Positions 8,224 to 17,080 of a stretch of DNA of 64,000 bases are shown here, piece after piece. The notes under the pieces are model-generated. The model saw only the letters and a list, made by a program, of their open reading frames with translations. It ran no database searches and was not told the origin of the DNA. How positions within the stretch are numbered: the stretch's first letter is position 1; every line of letters begins with the position of its first letter. Location of the stretch: positions 248,001 through 312,000 of the forward strand of contig NZ_CYSF01000006.1 of the NCBI RefSeq assembly GCF_001458435.1, read 5' to 3'. The position numbers and the translations under genes were made by a program. The DNA is from Thalassovita mediterranea (lineage in GTDB: Bacteria > Pseudomonadota > Alphaproteobacteria > Rhodobacterales > Rhodobacteraceae).

Positions 8224-8252
8224 GCCAGGCGCCGTGCCCCGCGGCGCCTGGC
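8224..8252. terminator. strong hairpin after the sulfide operon
   Basis: Arms GCCAGGCGCCG (8224-8234) and CGGCGCCTGGC (8242-8252) pair perfectly over 11 bp with a 7-base loop. There is no T run on the plus side, but on the minus strand the stem is followed by TTTTAT. It probably ends transcription of the DsrE-SQR-membrane protein operon. Confidence 0.6.
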
Positions 8253-8320
8253 AATCCGAACATCCAAAAAACCGCCACACGACATTTGCTTAATGACGTT
8301 TTTTTGGTCAGGTTGGCGCT

Positions 8321-9565
8321 ATGGAATTCCTTAACGTTAGCCATAACACGTTCCTCGTTTTGATGTCCTGCCTCATTGCATTGGTTGCGGGGTTCACCGG
8401 TCTGTCACTGACCCGTTCTCTCGCCAGCAAGCCGATGTTTGAAAAAAAGGCATCAATCGCGCTTGCCTCGGTCGCTTTGGGCGGGGGCATTTGGGCGATG
8501 CATTTTGTTGCGATGCTGGGCCTGCAGATGCCAATCCTGTTTTACTATGATGCGGCAATCACGCTGGTATCCGCACTCACAGCGATCCTGATCGTCGGCG
8601 CCGCTCTGATCCTGTTGCATTTCGTTGAACGCACCCCTTTGACCATCGCACTGGCCGGGGGGATTGTGGGCCTTGGCATTTTGACCATGCACTATATCGG
8701 CATGGCCGGTCTGGAACTATGCCGCGCGGTCTACACGCCGTTTGGCGTTGTGCTGTCGTCCTTGGTGGCGATTGTTCTATGCGTTCTGGCCTTTGGCGTT
8801 GCCTATGGTCAGCGCACCAACCGCCATATCCTGCTGGGTACACTGTGTTTTGCGGCAGCAGTCACCGCGGTGCATTTTCTGGCGATGCTGGGAACCGAAT
8901 TTGTCGCTGTGCCCAGTGGTCCAGAATTTGGCCCACTGATGAGCAACGAAACACTCGCCCTTGGGGTGATTGTCTTCAGCTTCATCATGTTCGGCGCCTG
9001 TTTGTGGGTCAGTATAACCTACTTGCCCGGTCCGGAAACACCTGCCGCGGACACCAGCGATGCAACAGCCAACAGCGCAGAACCTTCAGATCCGATCAAA
9101 ACCCCACCAACCCCAAACGCTCCGCTGGCCAGCGCACAATCGTCAAAGCCCGCCGCTGGGCAGGCAGCGCCCCATACACGAACAGTGATCGCTACAAACG
9201 ACAGCCTACCCTTTCTACAAATCCCGTGCGAACGCGACGGCGGCAAAGTGTTTATAGCCGCGCGTGACGTTTTGTTTGTGCGGGCAGATGGCCATTACAC
9301 GCAGGTTTACACAGAACAAGATCGCCTGTTCTGCGCCTGGTCTGTAACCGAAGCCGCGAAACGGCTGCTGCCTGAAGGTTTTTTGCAAACGCATCGCAGC
9401 TATTTGGTCAATCCTCAGCATGTGGCCCGATTTGAACGCACCAAAGATAAGGGCACATGCTTGTTTGATGCCGAAGGTGTACCTCCGGCCCCTGTCAGTC
9501 GTTCCAAACTCAAGGCCACGCAGGATGCGCTTGCCGCGCAGGTTGGCGCACTTCGTGCTGACTAA
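8321..9565 (+). CDS. MHYT-domain sensor with LytTR DNA-binding domain (CoxC/CoxH-like)
   Basis: A 414-residue membrane regulator. The N-terminal half has about seven membrane helices with MHYT-type motifs (WAMHFVAMLGL, LTMHYIGMAGL, AVHFLAMLGT), proposed to bind a metal and sense O2, CO or NO. A Pro/Ala/Ser-rich linker (about residues 245-295) leads to a C-terminal LytTR DNA-binding domain (VLFVRADGHYTQVYT; FLQTHRSYLVNP). This is the architecture of CoxC and CoxH of Oligotropha carboxidovorans. It lies 111 bp upstream of coxM on the same strand, so it is probably the CO-responsive regulator of the cox operon. Confidence 0.85.
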   Translation: MEFLNVSHNTFLVLMSCLIALVAGFTGLSLTRSLASKPMFEKKASIALASVALGGGIWAMHFVAMLGLQMPILFYYDAAITLVSALTAILIVGAALILLHFVERTPLTIALAGGIVGLGILTMHYIGMAGLELCRAVYTPFGVVLSSLVAIVLCVLAFGVAYGQRTNRHILLGTLCFAAAVTAVHFLAMLGTEFVAVPSGPEFGPLMSNETLALGVIVFSFIMFGACLWVSITYLPGPETPAADTSDATANSAEPSDPIKTPPTPNAPLASAQSSKPAAGQAAPHTRTVIATNDSLPFLQIPCERDGGKVFIAARDVLFVRADGHYTQVYTEQDRLFCAWSVTEAAKRLLPEGFLQTHRSYLVNPQHVARFERTKDKGTCLFDAEGVPPAPVSRSKLKATQDALAAQVGALRAD

Positions 9566-9676
9566 GGCGCATTTCGTGCAAAACTGTTGTTTTTCATTGA
9601 TTTTCTAAAGCGCTAACACGCGCCTTCCGGCCACGCTCTTCCCAGCCAGAACATTTGCTTGAAGGGAGGAGAGCCG

Positions 9677-10531
9677 ATGATTCCAGCGGCATTTGAATAC
9701 TACAGACCCAAGGATATGGACGGCGTCCTGTCCATCCTAGCCGAACATGGCGATGATGCGCGCGTGATGGCCGGTGGCCACAGCCTGATCCCGATGATGA
9801 AGCTACGCATGGCGGACGTCCCGCACTTGATCGACTTGCAAGACGTCGCAGGCCTGTCCGGGATTGAGGTCGACGGCGGCCAGATCCGGATTGGCGCGAT
9901 GGTTACCCAGCATGACATTATCGATCACGCTGATCTAACCGCAGCAGCGCCCATCCTGCGCGAGGCGGCCCTGCAAATCGCTGACCCACAGGTGCGCTAC
10001 ATGGGCACCGTCGGCGGCAACGTCGCCAATGGTGATCCCGGTAACGACATGCCTGGATTGATGCAGTGCCTAGATGCGCAGTTCACTGTTGTCGGCACTG
10101 ATGGCGAACGCACGATTGCGGCGCGCGACTTCTACGAAGCGGCCTACATGACCGCCCGCGAAGACGAAGAAGTGCTGACATCCGTGACGTTTGCAGCCCC
10201 CAAGGGCGGCTACGCCTATGAAAAGCAAAAGCGCAAAATTGGCGACTATGCCACCGCCGCAGCGGCGGTGCAGATCGTCCGCGACGGCGACATCTGCACT
10301 GAGGCCTCCATCGCGATGACCAACCTTAGCGACACCCCTATCTATTCCGAAGCAGCCGGCGCGGCGCTGATCGGCACCATGGTAGATGCGGCGGCGTTAA
10401 CTGCAGCGGTCAACGCCATGCTGGGTGATATCGACCCAACCGAGGACAACCGCGGCCCCATCGCGTTCAAGAAACATGTGGCTGGCGTGATCCTGCGCCG
10501 CGCCATCGAACGTGCTTGGTCGCGCGCCTGA
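9677..10531 (+). CDS. coxM: aerobic CO dehydrogenase medium (FAD) subunit
   Basis: A 284-residue FAD subunit of the xanthine oxidase family. FAD-binding motifs are [14 protein letters not shown] near the N-terminus and [15 protein letters not shown] in the middle. It accepts electrons from the CoxS iron-sulfur subunit and passes them to the quinone pool. The ATG at 9677 follows a strong GGGAGGA ribosome site; the upstream in-frame start at 9659 would overlap that site. First gene of coxMSLDEF-G; the M-S-L order is the hallmark of form I CODH operons, as opposed to the S-L-M order of form II. Confidence 0.93.
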   Translation: MIPAAFEYYRPKDMDGVLSILAEHGDDARVMAGGHSLIPMMKLRMADVPHLIDLQDVAGLSGIEVDGGQIRIGAMVTQHDIIDHADLTAAAPILREAALQIADPQVRYMGTVGGNVANGDPGNDMPGLMQCLDAQFTVVGTDGERTIAARDFYEAAYMTAREDEEVLTSVTFAAPKGGYAYEKQKRKIGDYATAAAAVQIVRDGDICTEASIAMTNLSDTPIYSEAAGAALIGTMVDAAALTAAVNAMLGDIDPTEDNRGPIAFKKHVAGVILRRAIERAWSRA

Positions 10532-10584
10532 TCAAATCACCGGCCGACCCGCCACACGGAGTCCGTCGGCAGAGAGGAAATCCA

Positions 10585-11079
10585 ATGTCCAACAAACAAC
10601 ACTACAAATTGACCGTGAACGGCAAACAGGAAGAGTTTCTGGCGGAGCCGCGCGAGTTGTTGATCTATACCTTGCGCGAACGTCTGAATATCACCGGTCC
10701 GCACATCGGTTGTGAAACCTCCCATTGTGGTGCCTGTACCGTGACCATTGACGGGAAATCAGTCAAAGCCTGCACCATGTTCGTGGCTCAGGCCGATGGC
10801 AAAGACATCACCACCATCGAAGGTATCGGCAACCCTGACGCGCTGCATCCGCTGCAAACCGCGTTCAAGGAACACCACGGTCTGCAATGTGGGTACTGTA
10901 CCCCCGGCATGATCACCCGCGCGACCAAGCTCCTCGAAGAGAACCCGACCCCCACCGAAGAAGACATCCGGTTTGGCATGGCGGGCAATATCTGCCGCTG
11001 CACCGGCTATCAGAACATCGTGAAATCCATTCAGGCCGCCGCGGCGGAAATGAATGCAGCCAAGGAGGCGGCAGAATGA
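10585..11079 (+). CDS. coxS: aerobic CO dehydrogenase small (2x[2Fe-2S]) subunit
   Basis: A 164-residue iron-sulfur subunit. The N-terminal plant-type ferredoxin domain holds [12 protein letters not shown] with a fourth Cys in VKACTMF; the C-terminal helical domain holds CGYCTPGMI and ICRCTGYQN. Together these bind two [2Fe-2S] clusters that carry electrons from the Mo-Cu site of CoxL to the FAD of CoxM. The start at 10585 follows AGAGGAAA. The stop overlaps the coxL start in ATGA, so the two are translationally coupled. Confidence 0.95.
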   Translation: MSNKQHYKLTVNGKQEEFLAEPRELLIYTLRERLNITGPHIGCETSHCGACTVTIDGKSVKACTMFVAQADGKDITTIEGIGNPDALHPLQTAFKEHHGLQCGYCTPGMITRATKLLEENPTPTEEDIRFGMAGNICRCTGYQNIVKSIQAAAAEMNAAKEAAE

Positions 11080-13511
11080 AAGACGACGTAACCAGCCGCG
11101 AAGAACGTGTCGAAAACCTCAAAGGCATGGGGTGTTCGCGCAAGCGGGTTGAAGATGCCCGTTTCACCCAGGGCAAAGGCAACTATGTCGATGACATCAA
11201 ACTGGATGGGATGCTGTTTGGCGACTTTGTCCGTTCGCCTTACGCCCATGCACGGATCAAAAACATCGACACCTCTGCCGCGCTTGAAGTTCCCGGCGTT
11301 CTGGCTGTCTTGACGGCCAAAGATCTGGAACCGCTGGGACTGCACTGGATGCCAACATTGGCCGGGGACAAACAGATGGTTCTGGCCGATGGCAAGGTCC
11401 TGTTCCAAGGACAAGAAGTTGCCTTCGTCGTTGCCGAAGACCGCTATGCTGCGGCCGACGGGATCGAAGCCGTCGAAGTAGACTATGAAGAACTGCCGGT
11501 CATCGTCGACCCGTTTGAAGCGCTGACATCAGATGTTGTCCTGCGCGAAGATCTGGTCGCAGAGGATGGATCGCTGCCCGATGGGGCGCATGGACCACGC
11601 AAACACCACAACCATATCTTCACCTGGGAAGCAGGGGATAAGGATCCGACCTTTGACACGATCGACGCAGCTGAGGTCGTCGCAGAGGAAACGATGTATT
11701 ATCATCGTACCCACCCTTGTCCGCTGGAAACCTGTGGGTCTGTTGCCTCCATGGATAAGGTCAACGGCAAGCTGACCCTCTGGGGCACATTTCAGGCCCC
11801 CCATGCCATTCGAACGGTTGTATCACTGATCTCGGGGATCGAAGAACACAACATCCGCGTCATCAGCCCAGACATCGGGGGCGGCTTTGGCAACAAAGTA
11901 GGCGCCTACCCGGGATATGTCTGCACTGTTGTGGCCTCCATCGTGACCGGAAAACCGGTGAAATGGATCGAAGACCGGATGGACAACCTGATGACCACCG
12001 CCTTTGCCCGCGACTACTGGATGAAAGGCCGCATCAGCGCCACCAAAGACGGCAAGATCACTGGTCTGCATTGCCACGTCACCGCAGATCATGGCGGGTT
12101 TGACGCCTGTGCGGATCCGACCAAGTTTCCCGCTGGGTTTATGAATATCTGTACCGGCTCCTACGACATTCCCACCGCCTATCTGGAAGTGGACGGCGTC
12201 TACACCAACAAGGCACCGGGTGGGGTCAGTTACCGCTGTTCATTCCGCGTGACAGAAGCGGTCTATTTCATCGAACGCATGATCGAAGTGCTGGCGATCG
12301 AATTGAATATGGACGCCGCCGAGCTGCGCCGGATCAACTTTATCCGGAAGGAACAGTTCCCCTACACCGCTGCGTTGGGATGGGAATATGACAGCGGCGA
12401 CTACCATACCGCCTGGGACAAGGCGCTCTCCACTGTTGACTACGATGGATTGCGTGCGGAACAAGCCGAGCGTGTGGAGGCCTTTAAGCGTGGTGAAACC
12501 CGATCACTGATGGGGATTGGTCTGTCGTTCTTTACCGAAATCGTCGGGGCAGGCCCCGTGAAAAACTGTGATATTCTGGGCCTTGGCATGTTTGACAGCT
12601 GCGAAATCCGCATCCACCCCACCGGATCGGCCATCGCGCGCCTCGGCACCATTTCACAAGGTCAGGGGCACGCAACCACATTTGCACAGATCCTTGCCTC
12701 GGAAATCGGCCTACCGGCAGACAGTATCACCATCGAAGAAGGCGACACCGACACAGCGCCTTATGGGCTGGGCACCTACGGGTCACGTTCGACCCCGGTG
12801 GCGGGCGCGGCAACAGCGATGGCCGGTCGTAAAATCCGTGCCAAAGCGCAGATGATCGCGGCCTATCTACTGGAAGTGCATGACGACGACGTCGAGTTTG
12901 ACGTGGATCGATTTGTCGTCAAAGGCGCGCCAGAGCGGTTCAAGACAATGAAGGAAATCGCCTTTGCCGCCTACAATCAGGCCATTCCGGGAATAGAACC
13001 GGGGCTGGAAGCTGTCAGTTACTATGACCCGCCCAATATGACCTATCCCTTCGGCGCCTACGTCTGTGTGATGGACATTGACGTGGATACAGGTGTCACC
13101 GACATCCGCCGCTTCTACGCGCTGGATGATTGCGGCACCCGGATCAACCCGATGATCATCGAAGGACAGGTGCATGGTGGCCTGACCGAAGCGCTGGCCG
13201 TCGCACTGGGACAGGAAATTGCCTATGACGACATGGGCAACGTCAAGACCGGCACGCTTATGGACTTTTTCCTGCCTACCGCGTGGGAGGTGCCAAACTA
13301 CGAAACCGACTACACAGTCACCCCGAGCCCCCATCATCCGATCGGCGCCAAGGGTGTGGGCGAAAGCCCCCATGTCGGCGGCGTGCCCTGTTTTTCCAAT
13401 GCGGTTCAGGATGCATTCCGTGCATTTGGCCTGCGGCACACCAACATGCCCCACGATCATTGGCGGATCTGGAAAACCGCGAATGAACTGGGTCTGCATG
13501 ACATGAGCTGA
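11076..13511 (+). CDS. coxL: aerobic CO dehydrogenase large (Mo-Cu) subunit, form I
   Basis: An 811-residue molybdenum hydroxylase subunit that oxidises CO to CO2. From the ATG at 11076 the active-site loop reads SYRCSFR at residues 385-391, putting the Cu-binding Cys at 388 and the catalytic Glu of GVGES at 763, the same numbers as in Oligotropha carboxidovorans CoxL. This marks form I (AYXCSFR) rather than form II (AYRGAGR), although the first loop residue is Ser instead of Ala. Other conserved parts are [11 protein letters not shown] and [11 protein letters not shown]. Needs molybdopterin cytosine dinucleotide and the CoxDEF maturation proteins that follow. The ATG overlaps the coxS stop and has AAGGAGG upstream. 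Confidence 0.95.
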   Translation: MKDDVTSREERVENLKGMGCSRKRVEDARFTQGKGNYVDDIKLDGMLFGDFVRSPYAHARIKNIDTSAALEVPGVLAVLTAKDLEPLGLHWMPTLAGDKQMVLADGKVLFQGQEVAFVVAEDRYAAADGIEAVEVDYEELPVIVDPFEALTSDVVLREDLVAEDGSLPDGAHGPRKHHNHIFTWEAGDKDPTFDTIDAAEVVAEETMYYHRTHPCPLETCGSVASMDKVNGKLTLWGTFQAPHAIRTVVSLISGIEEHNIRVISPDIGGGFGNKVGAYPGYVCTVVASIVTGKPVKWIEDRMDNLMTTAFARDYWMKGRISATKDGKITGLHCHVTADHGGFDACADPTKFPAGFMNICTGSYDIPTAYLEVDGVYTNKAPGGVSYRCSFRVTEAVYFIERMIEVLAIELNMDAAELRRINFIRKEQFPYTAALGWEYDSGDYHTAWDKALSTVDYDGLRAEQAERVEAFKRGETRSLMGIGLSFFTEIVGAGPVKNCDILGLGMFDSCEIRIHPTGSAIARLGTISQGQGHATTFAQILASEIGLPADSITIEEGDTDTAPYGLGTYGSRSTPVAGAATAMAGRKIRAKAQMIAAYLLEVHDDDVEFDVDRFVVKGAPERFKTMKEIAFAAYNQAIPGIEPGLEAVSYYDPPNMTYPFGAYVCVMDIDVDTGVTDIRRFYALDDCGTRINPMIIEGQVHGGLTEALAVALGQEIAYDDMGNVKTGTLMDFFLPTAWEVPNYETDYTVTPSPHHPIGAKGVGESPHVGGVPCFSNAVQDAFRAFGLRHTNMPHDHWRIWKTANELGLHDMS

Positions 13512-13517
13512 TCCCCT

Positions 13518-13559
13518 GCCCCGTGTCACGGTTCCAATAGAGCCACACTGGCACGGGGC
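13518..13559 (+). other. hairpin between coxL and coxD
   Basis: GCCCCGTG (13518-13525) can pair with CACGGGGC (13552-13559) across a 26-base spacer in the only sizeable gap inside the cox operon. There is no T run. It could be an mRNA-processing or stabilising element that separates structural from maturation genes, or a weak terminator. Confidence 0.4.
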
Positions 13560-13585
13560 GGGTTTCCCAAGGACGCGGAGCACCA

Positions 13586-14461
13586 ATGAGCTATACTGAC
13601 CTGCAATCCGACCTGGCCGCACAGGGCTATATCGCTGCTGATGATCTGGCCGTTGCCTTGCATCTGGCGCTGGATCTTGGACGGCCTTTGCTGCTGGAAG
13701 GCGCCGCTGGAGTCGGCAAAACAGATGTCGCCCGCATGCTGGCACAGACCAAAGGGACACAGCTGATCCGGCTTCAATGCTACGAAGGTCTGGACGCAGC
13801 GCAGGCCATTTATGAATGGAACTACCAGCGCCAGCTGCTGACAATCCGCGCCTCTGCCGAGGCGGGGGAAACCGGCCAATCTGTAGAAGACCGCATTTTT
13901 TCCCGCGATTTCCTGCTCGAGCGTCCACTACTGGCTGCCATTTCACAACCTGAACCGCCCGTTTTGCTGATCGATGAAATAGACCGGGCGGATGAAGAGT
14001 TCGAAGCCTACCTGCTAGAGGTTCTGTCGGATTTTCAGGTCTCGATCCCTGAGCTGGGCACTATTGAGGCAACCTGCCGCCCGATTGTCATCCTAACCTC
14101 GAACGGCACCCGTGATCTATCCGACGCACTGCGTCGGCGGTGCCTTTATAGCTATGTGCCGTTTCCAGATCGCAATACGGAACTGGCAATTTTGCAATCA
14201 CGATGCCCCACGATTGATCAGGAATTGGCGCAACAGGTGATCGGGTTTGTGCAAAAGCTGCGCGAAGAAGAACTGGAAAAGGTGCCCGGCATCGCAGAAA
14301 TGCTGGACTTTGCCGCCGCGCTGATGGGCCTTGGGGTTGGGGATCTAACAGATCGACCCTCGGTCTTGCACGCGACGCTGTCGACGCTCTTGAAAACCCA
14401 AAGTGATCAGGCCCAGATCACCGCGGATGTTGCTGCGCGCATCGCCGGAAAAGCCGCATGA
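13586..14461 (+). CDS. coxD: MoxR-type AAA+ ATPase for CODH maturation
   Basis: A 291-residue AAA+ ATPase of the MoxR family. Walker A is GAAGVGKT at residues 39-46, Walker B LLIDEID at 127-133, with sensor 1 ILTSNGTRD and the arginine-finger region LRRRCLY downstream. In Oligotropha, CoxD helps insert sulfur and copper into the CoxL active site with the vWA protein CoxE. It ends in an ATGA overlap with coxE, so the pair is translationally coupled, as usual for MoxR-vWA partners. Confidence 0.92.
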   Translation: MSYTDLQSDLAAQGYIAADDLAVALHLALDLGRPLLLEGAAGVGKTDVARMLAQTKGTQLIRLQCYEGLDAAQAIYEWNYQRQLLTIRASAEAGETGQSVEDRIFSRDFLLERPLLAAISQPEPPVLLIDEIDRADEEFEAYLLEVLSDFQVSIPELGTIEATCRPIVILTSNGTRDLSDALRRRCLYSYVPFPDRNTELAILQSRCPTIDQELAQQVIGFVQKLREEELEKVPGIAEMLDFAAALMGLGVGDLTDRPSVLHATLSTLLKTQSDQAQITADVAARIAGKAA

Positions 14462-15642
14462 GCCGGGTCACCAAATTTGCCAGCCGCGATAGCGGACCCT
14501 CTGCACGTATGGTGGGGTTTGTGGCCCATCTGCGCGACAATGGATTACGCCTAGGCGTCGCTGAGGCAGAGTTGGCCTTGAGCGCGTTAACCTCGATCAA
14601 AGCCGCCACACCCAATGACTGTCGTCGCGCCCTGCGTGCGGTTTTTACCGGCTGCCAAGACGAAGCCGACAAATTTGATGCCCTCTTTGACAGCTACTGG
14701 ATGGACGCTGGTCGCGTACGCCAGAAAGCAATCCCCAAAACATCAAACACTCTAAGCGACAGCACACATTCTTCCCGCGATGCGCAGTCTGAGGGTGCTG
14801 CATCCTCTGCGGGCAACATGACAGCACCCGACGGCGGCGAAGGTGATGCCGACAGCGACGGCACCGGCAAACTGATCGCCACCAGACAGCAAAACCTGGC
14901 GCGTAAGGATCTACGCGATCTGGTCCGCCCCGAAGACATTGCTGCCGCCCAAGAGGTGGCCCACCGTCTGGGCGCAGCGCTGCGAGACAAACGATCGCGC
15001 CGCCGCATTGCTGCGCAGCGTGGTGATCGGCTGCATTTTCGCAAGATCATCCGCCATAGCCTTGCGACTGGTGGAGAGCCTATCCGCCTGCTGCACAAGA
15101 AGCGCCCTGATCGTAGCCGTAAGGTGGTGGCGCTATGTGATGTTTCAGGGTCGATGAGTATTTATGCACAGGTTTTTCTGGCCTTTCTGGCGGGCCTGAT
15201 GCGCGCGGACACAAAGGCCGACGCTTATCTGTTTCATACCCGTCTGGTCCGCATCACCGAAGGATTGCGCGACAAAGATGCAATGCGCGCCATCGGTCGC
15301 CTGTCCCTAATGGCAGACGGTTTCGGAGGGGGATCAAAAATCGGGGCGTCGCTGCAGCGGTTTTCCGACACCTATGCCAAACGGTTTGTCGACGGCCGCA
15401 GCGTGGTGCTGATCCTATCAGACGGTTACGACACCGCCCCCGCCAGCGACACCGTGAGCGCCCTGCAAAAACTGAAAAAGCGGGGGTGTAAAATCATCTG
15501 GCTGAACCCGCTCAAGGGCTGGAAGGATTATAGCCCGACCGCGGCCTGCATGGCTGCCGCATTGCCCCATCTGGACCTGTTTGAACCTGCCAATACGCTG
15601 GCCGATCTGGCCGCATTGGAACCTGAATTGGTGCGCCTATGA
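14458..15642 (+). CDS. coxE: vWA-domain protein for CODH maturation
   Basis: A 394-residue cytoplasmic protein with a C-terminal von Willebrand A domain. The MIDAS metal site starts DVSGSMS at residues 228-234, and ILSDGYDTAP supplies the later MIDAS acid. A low-complexity Asp/Gly/Ser-rich stretch (about residues 95-140) separates the helical N-terminal domain from the vWA part. Works with CoxD in building the Mo-Cu site. Start and stop overlap coxD and coxF respectively (ATGA at both ends). Confidence 0.92.
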   Translation: MSRVTKFASRDSGPSARMVGFVAHLRDNGLRLGVAEAELALSALTSIKAATPNDCRRALRAVFTGCQDEADKFDALFDSYWMDAGRVRQKAIPKTSNTLSDSTHSSRDAQSEGAASSAGNMTAPDGGEGDADSDGTGKLIATRQQNLARKDLRDLVRPEDIAAAQEVAHRLGAALRDKRSRRRIAAQRGDRLHFRKIIRHSLATGGEPIRLLHKKRPDRSRKVVALCDVSGSMSIYAQVFLAFLAGLMRADTKADAYLFHTRLVRITEGLRDKDAMRAIGRLSLMADGFGGGSKIGASLQRFSDTYAKRFVDGRSVVLILSDGYDTAPASDTVSALQKLKKRGCKIIWLNPLKGWKDYSPTAACMAAALPHLDLFEPANTLADLAALEPELVRL

Positions 15643-16442
15643 TCCCTGCTGAACTCCTAGATACCGAACTGGCTGAAACCGCGCAAATGCTGCGTCAGCG
15701 ACAAGAACCCTTTGCCTTTGCCACCATTGTGCGCACGGCTGGCCTGACTGCTGCCAAACCAGGGGCGAAGGCACTGCTCAGCGCGGATGGCACCATTGTA
15801 CAGGGTTGGCTGGGGGGCGGCTGCACGCGCGGAGCGGTCAAACGTGCCGCACTAACCGCCCTGTCCGAAGGAACCCCGCAACTGGTTTCTGTTGCGCCCG
15901 AAGATCTGCTGGAACAACGCGGTGTCGCACCCGGCGATGAAGTGGACGGCACCCGATACGCCCGAAACGGCTGCCCGTCTCGGGGCACCGTGGATATCTT
16001 TATCGAACCCTGCCTGCCCGTGCCCGAATTGACGGTTCTGGGAACCTCTCCCGTGGCGCAGACCCTTGCCCGTCTGGCACCACAATTTCACTGGTCTGTT
16101 GGGTCTACGGTGCCCACAACGCATGCGGGCGCGCAGCAACGTGTCATCGTGATTGCCACACAGGGTCAAGGGGATCTGGATGCGTTGAAATCCGCACTGG
16201 ACGCTACCCCCGACTATATCGCCTTTGTCGGCAGTCGGCTGAAGTTTGCGACACTTGCCGACAAGCTGATCGCTGCCGGGCACCCGCCCGACGATGTGGC
16301 AAACGTCCACGCGCCTGCGGGTCTGGATCTGGGTGCCGTCACACCAGAAGAAATCGCCCTATCCATTCTGGCCCAACTGGTGCGCGTCCGCCGCAAGCGC
16401 CCCACCCCATCACAATTATCGCAGCCTGAGGTCCGCACATGA
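15639..16442 (+). CDS. coxF: XdhC/CoxF-type molybdenum cofactor maturation protein
   Basis: A 267-residue XdhC/CoxI-family protein. The N-terminal domain contains RTAGLTAAKPGAKALL and GWLGGGCTRGAV, with the Cys that family members use for sulfuration of the cofactor; the C-terminal Rossmann-like domain contains AFVGSRLKFATL and HAPAGLDLGAVTPEEIALSI. It likely sulfurates or hands over the Mo cofactor for CoxL. It sits between coxE (ATGA overlap) and a 30-codon ORF whose ATG overlaps its own stop. Confidence 0.88.
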   Translation: MIPAELLDTELAETAQMLRQRQEPFAFATIVRTAGLTAAKPGAKALLSADGTIVQGWLGGGCTRGAVKRAALTALSEGTPQLVSVAPEDLLEQRGVAPGDEVDGTRYARNGCPSRGTVDIFIEPCLPVPELTVLGTSPVAQTLARLAPQFHWSVGSTVPTTHAGAQQRVIVIATQGQGDLDALKSALDATPDYIAFVGSRLKFATLADKLIAAGHPPDDVANVHAPAGLDLGAVTPEEIALSILAQLVRVRRKRPTPSQLSQPEVRT

Positions 16443-16531
16443 GAACCCTCATCACCCGCCTAAACGCCCTGCGCAAAAAATGCCGGATGACGCCCGAACA
16501 GGCGGACAACATCCGTTTCCCCTGTTGCTAG
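16439..16531 (+). CDS. 30-residue Cys-containing peptide in the cox operon
   Basis: An ORF of 30 codons fits exactly into the gap between coxF and coxG: its ATG overlaps the coxF stop in ATGA, and coxG starts 16 bases after its TAG. The peptide is basic at the start (TRLNALRKKCR) and ends RFPCC, giving Cys15, Cys29 and Cys30. No known family is recognised. The coupling to both neighbours argues for real translation. Three thiols in an operon that builds a Cu-containing enzyme invite a metal-handling hypothesis, but nothing in the sequence proves it. Confidence 0.55.
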   Translation: MRTLITRLNALRKKCRMTPEQADNIRFPCC

Positions 16532-16546
16532 AAGAGGAGCAAAGCA

Positions 16547-17005
16547 ATGGAACTGAACGACGAAATCGTCATCAATGCCCCCCAAGATCGTGTTTACGCC
16601 GCCCTGAATGATCCAGAGGTTCTGAAACAGTGCATTCCCGGATGCGAGGAGCTGATCAAGCATTCCGACACCGAACTAGAGGCCAAGGTAGTGCTGAAAA
16701 TTGGGCCGGTGAAGGCGCGTTTCAGTGGCAATGTGGTCCTGGACCAATCTGGCGCACCGGATACGTTTTCATTGACAGGTCAAGGCAATGGTGGCGCTGC
16801 CGGTCACGCCAAAGGTGGCGCAGATGTCAGCCTGATCGCTGATGGTGACACCACCGTATTGCGCTATGCTGCCAAGGCAGAGATCGGTGGCAAACTGGCC
16901 CAGCTGGGCAGCCGTCTGATCCAAAGCACAGCGAAAAAGCTGGCAGCTAAGTTTTTCAAGTCCTTCGCAGAAGTAGTAAACGAAGACGCCTCGGTTCAGG
17001 CTTAA
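16547..17005 (+). CDS. coxG: CoxG family protein (SRPBCC fold)
   Basis: A 152-residue CoxG/SRPBCC protein: ELNDEIVINAPQDRVYAALNDPEVLKQCIPGC at the N-terminus (landmarks at residues 2-33), LKIGPVKARFSG in the middle and FFKSFAEVV at the end. CoxG is reported to recruit CO dehydrogenase to the cytoplasmic membrane and quinone pool in actinobacteria; the same role is probable here. Preceded by a good GAGGAG ribosome site. Last gene of the cox operon; convergent with dnaE2. Confidence 0.9.
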   Translation: MELNDEIVINAPQDRVYAALNDPEVLKQCIPGCEELIKHSDTELEAKVVLKIGPVKARFSGNVVLDQSGAPDTFSLTGQGNGGAAGHAKGGADVSLIADGDTTVLRYAAKAEIGGKLAQLGSRLIQSTAKKLAAKFFKSFAEVVNEDASVQA

Positions 17006-17023
17006 GCCAACGTGACGCCATCT

Positions 17024-17058
17024 GTCGTGACCACCTTTGCCTGCCGGGTGGTCGCGAC
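17024..17058. terminator. hairpin between convergent coxG and dnaE2
   Basis: GTCGTGACCACC (17024-17035) pairs with GGTGGTCGCGAC (17047-17058) over 12 bp with one G-T wobble and an 11-base loop. It lies in the 75-bp gap between two converging genes, where a shared terminator is expected. Neither side shows a T run, so termination may rely on the stem alone or on Rho. Confidence 0.5.
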
Positions 17059-17080
17059 ACGCCGCATCTGCTGTTCTGCA

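Noticed and set aside
12867-13946. 359-codon open frame antisense to coxL/coxD
   Set aside because: Shadow of two well-supported genes.
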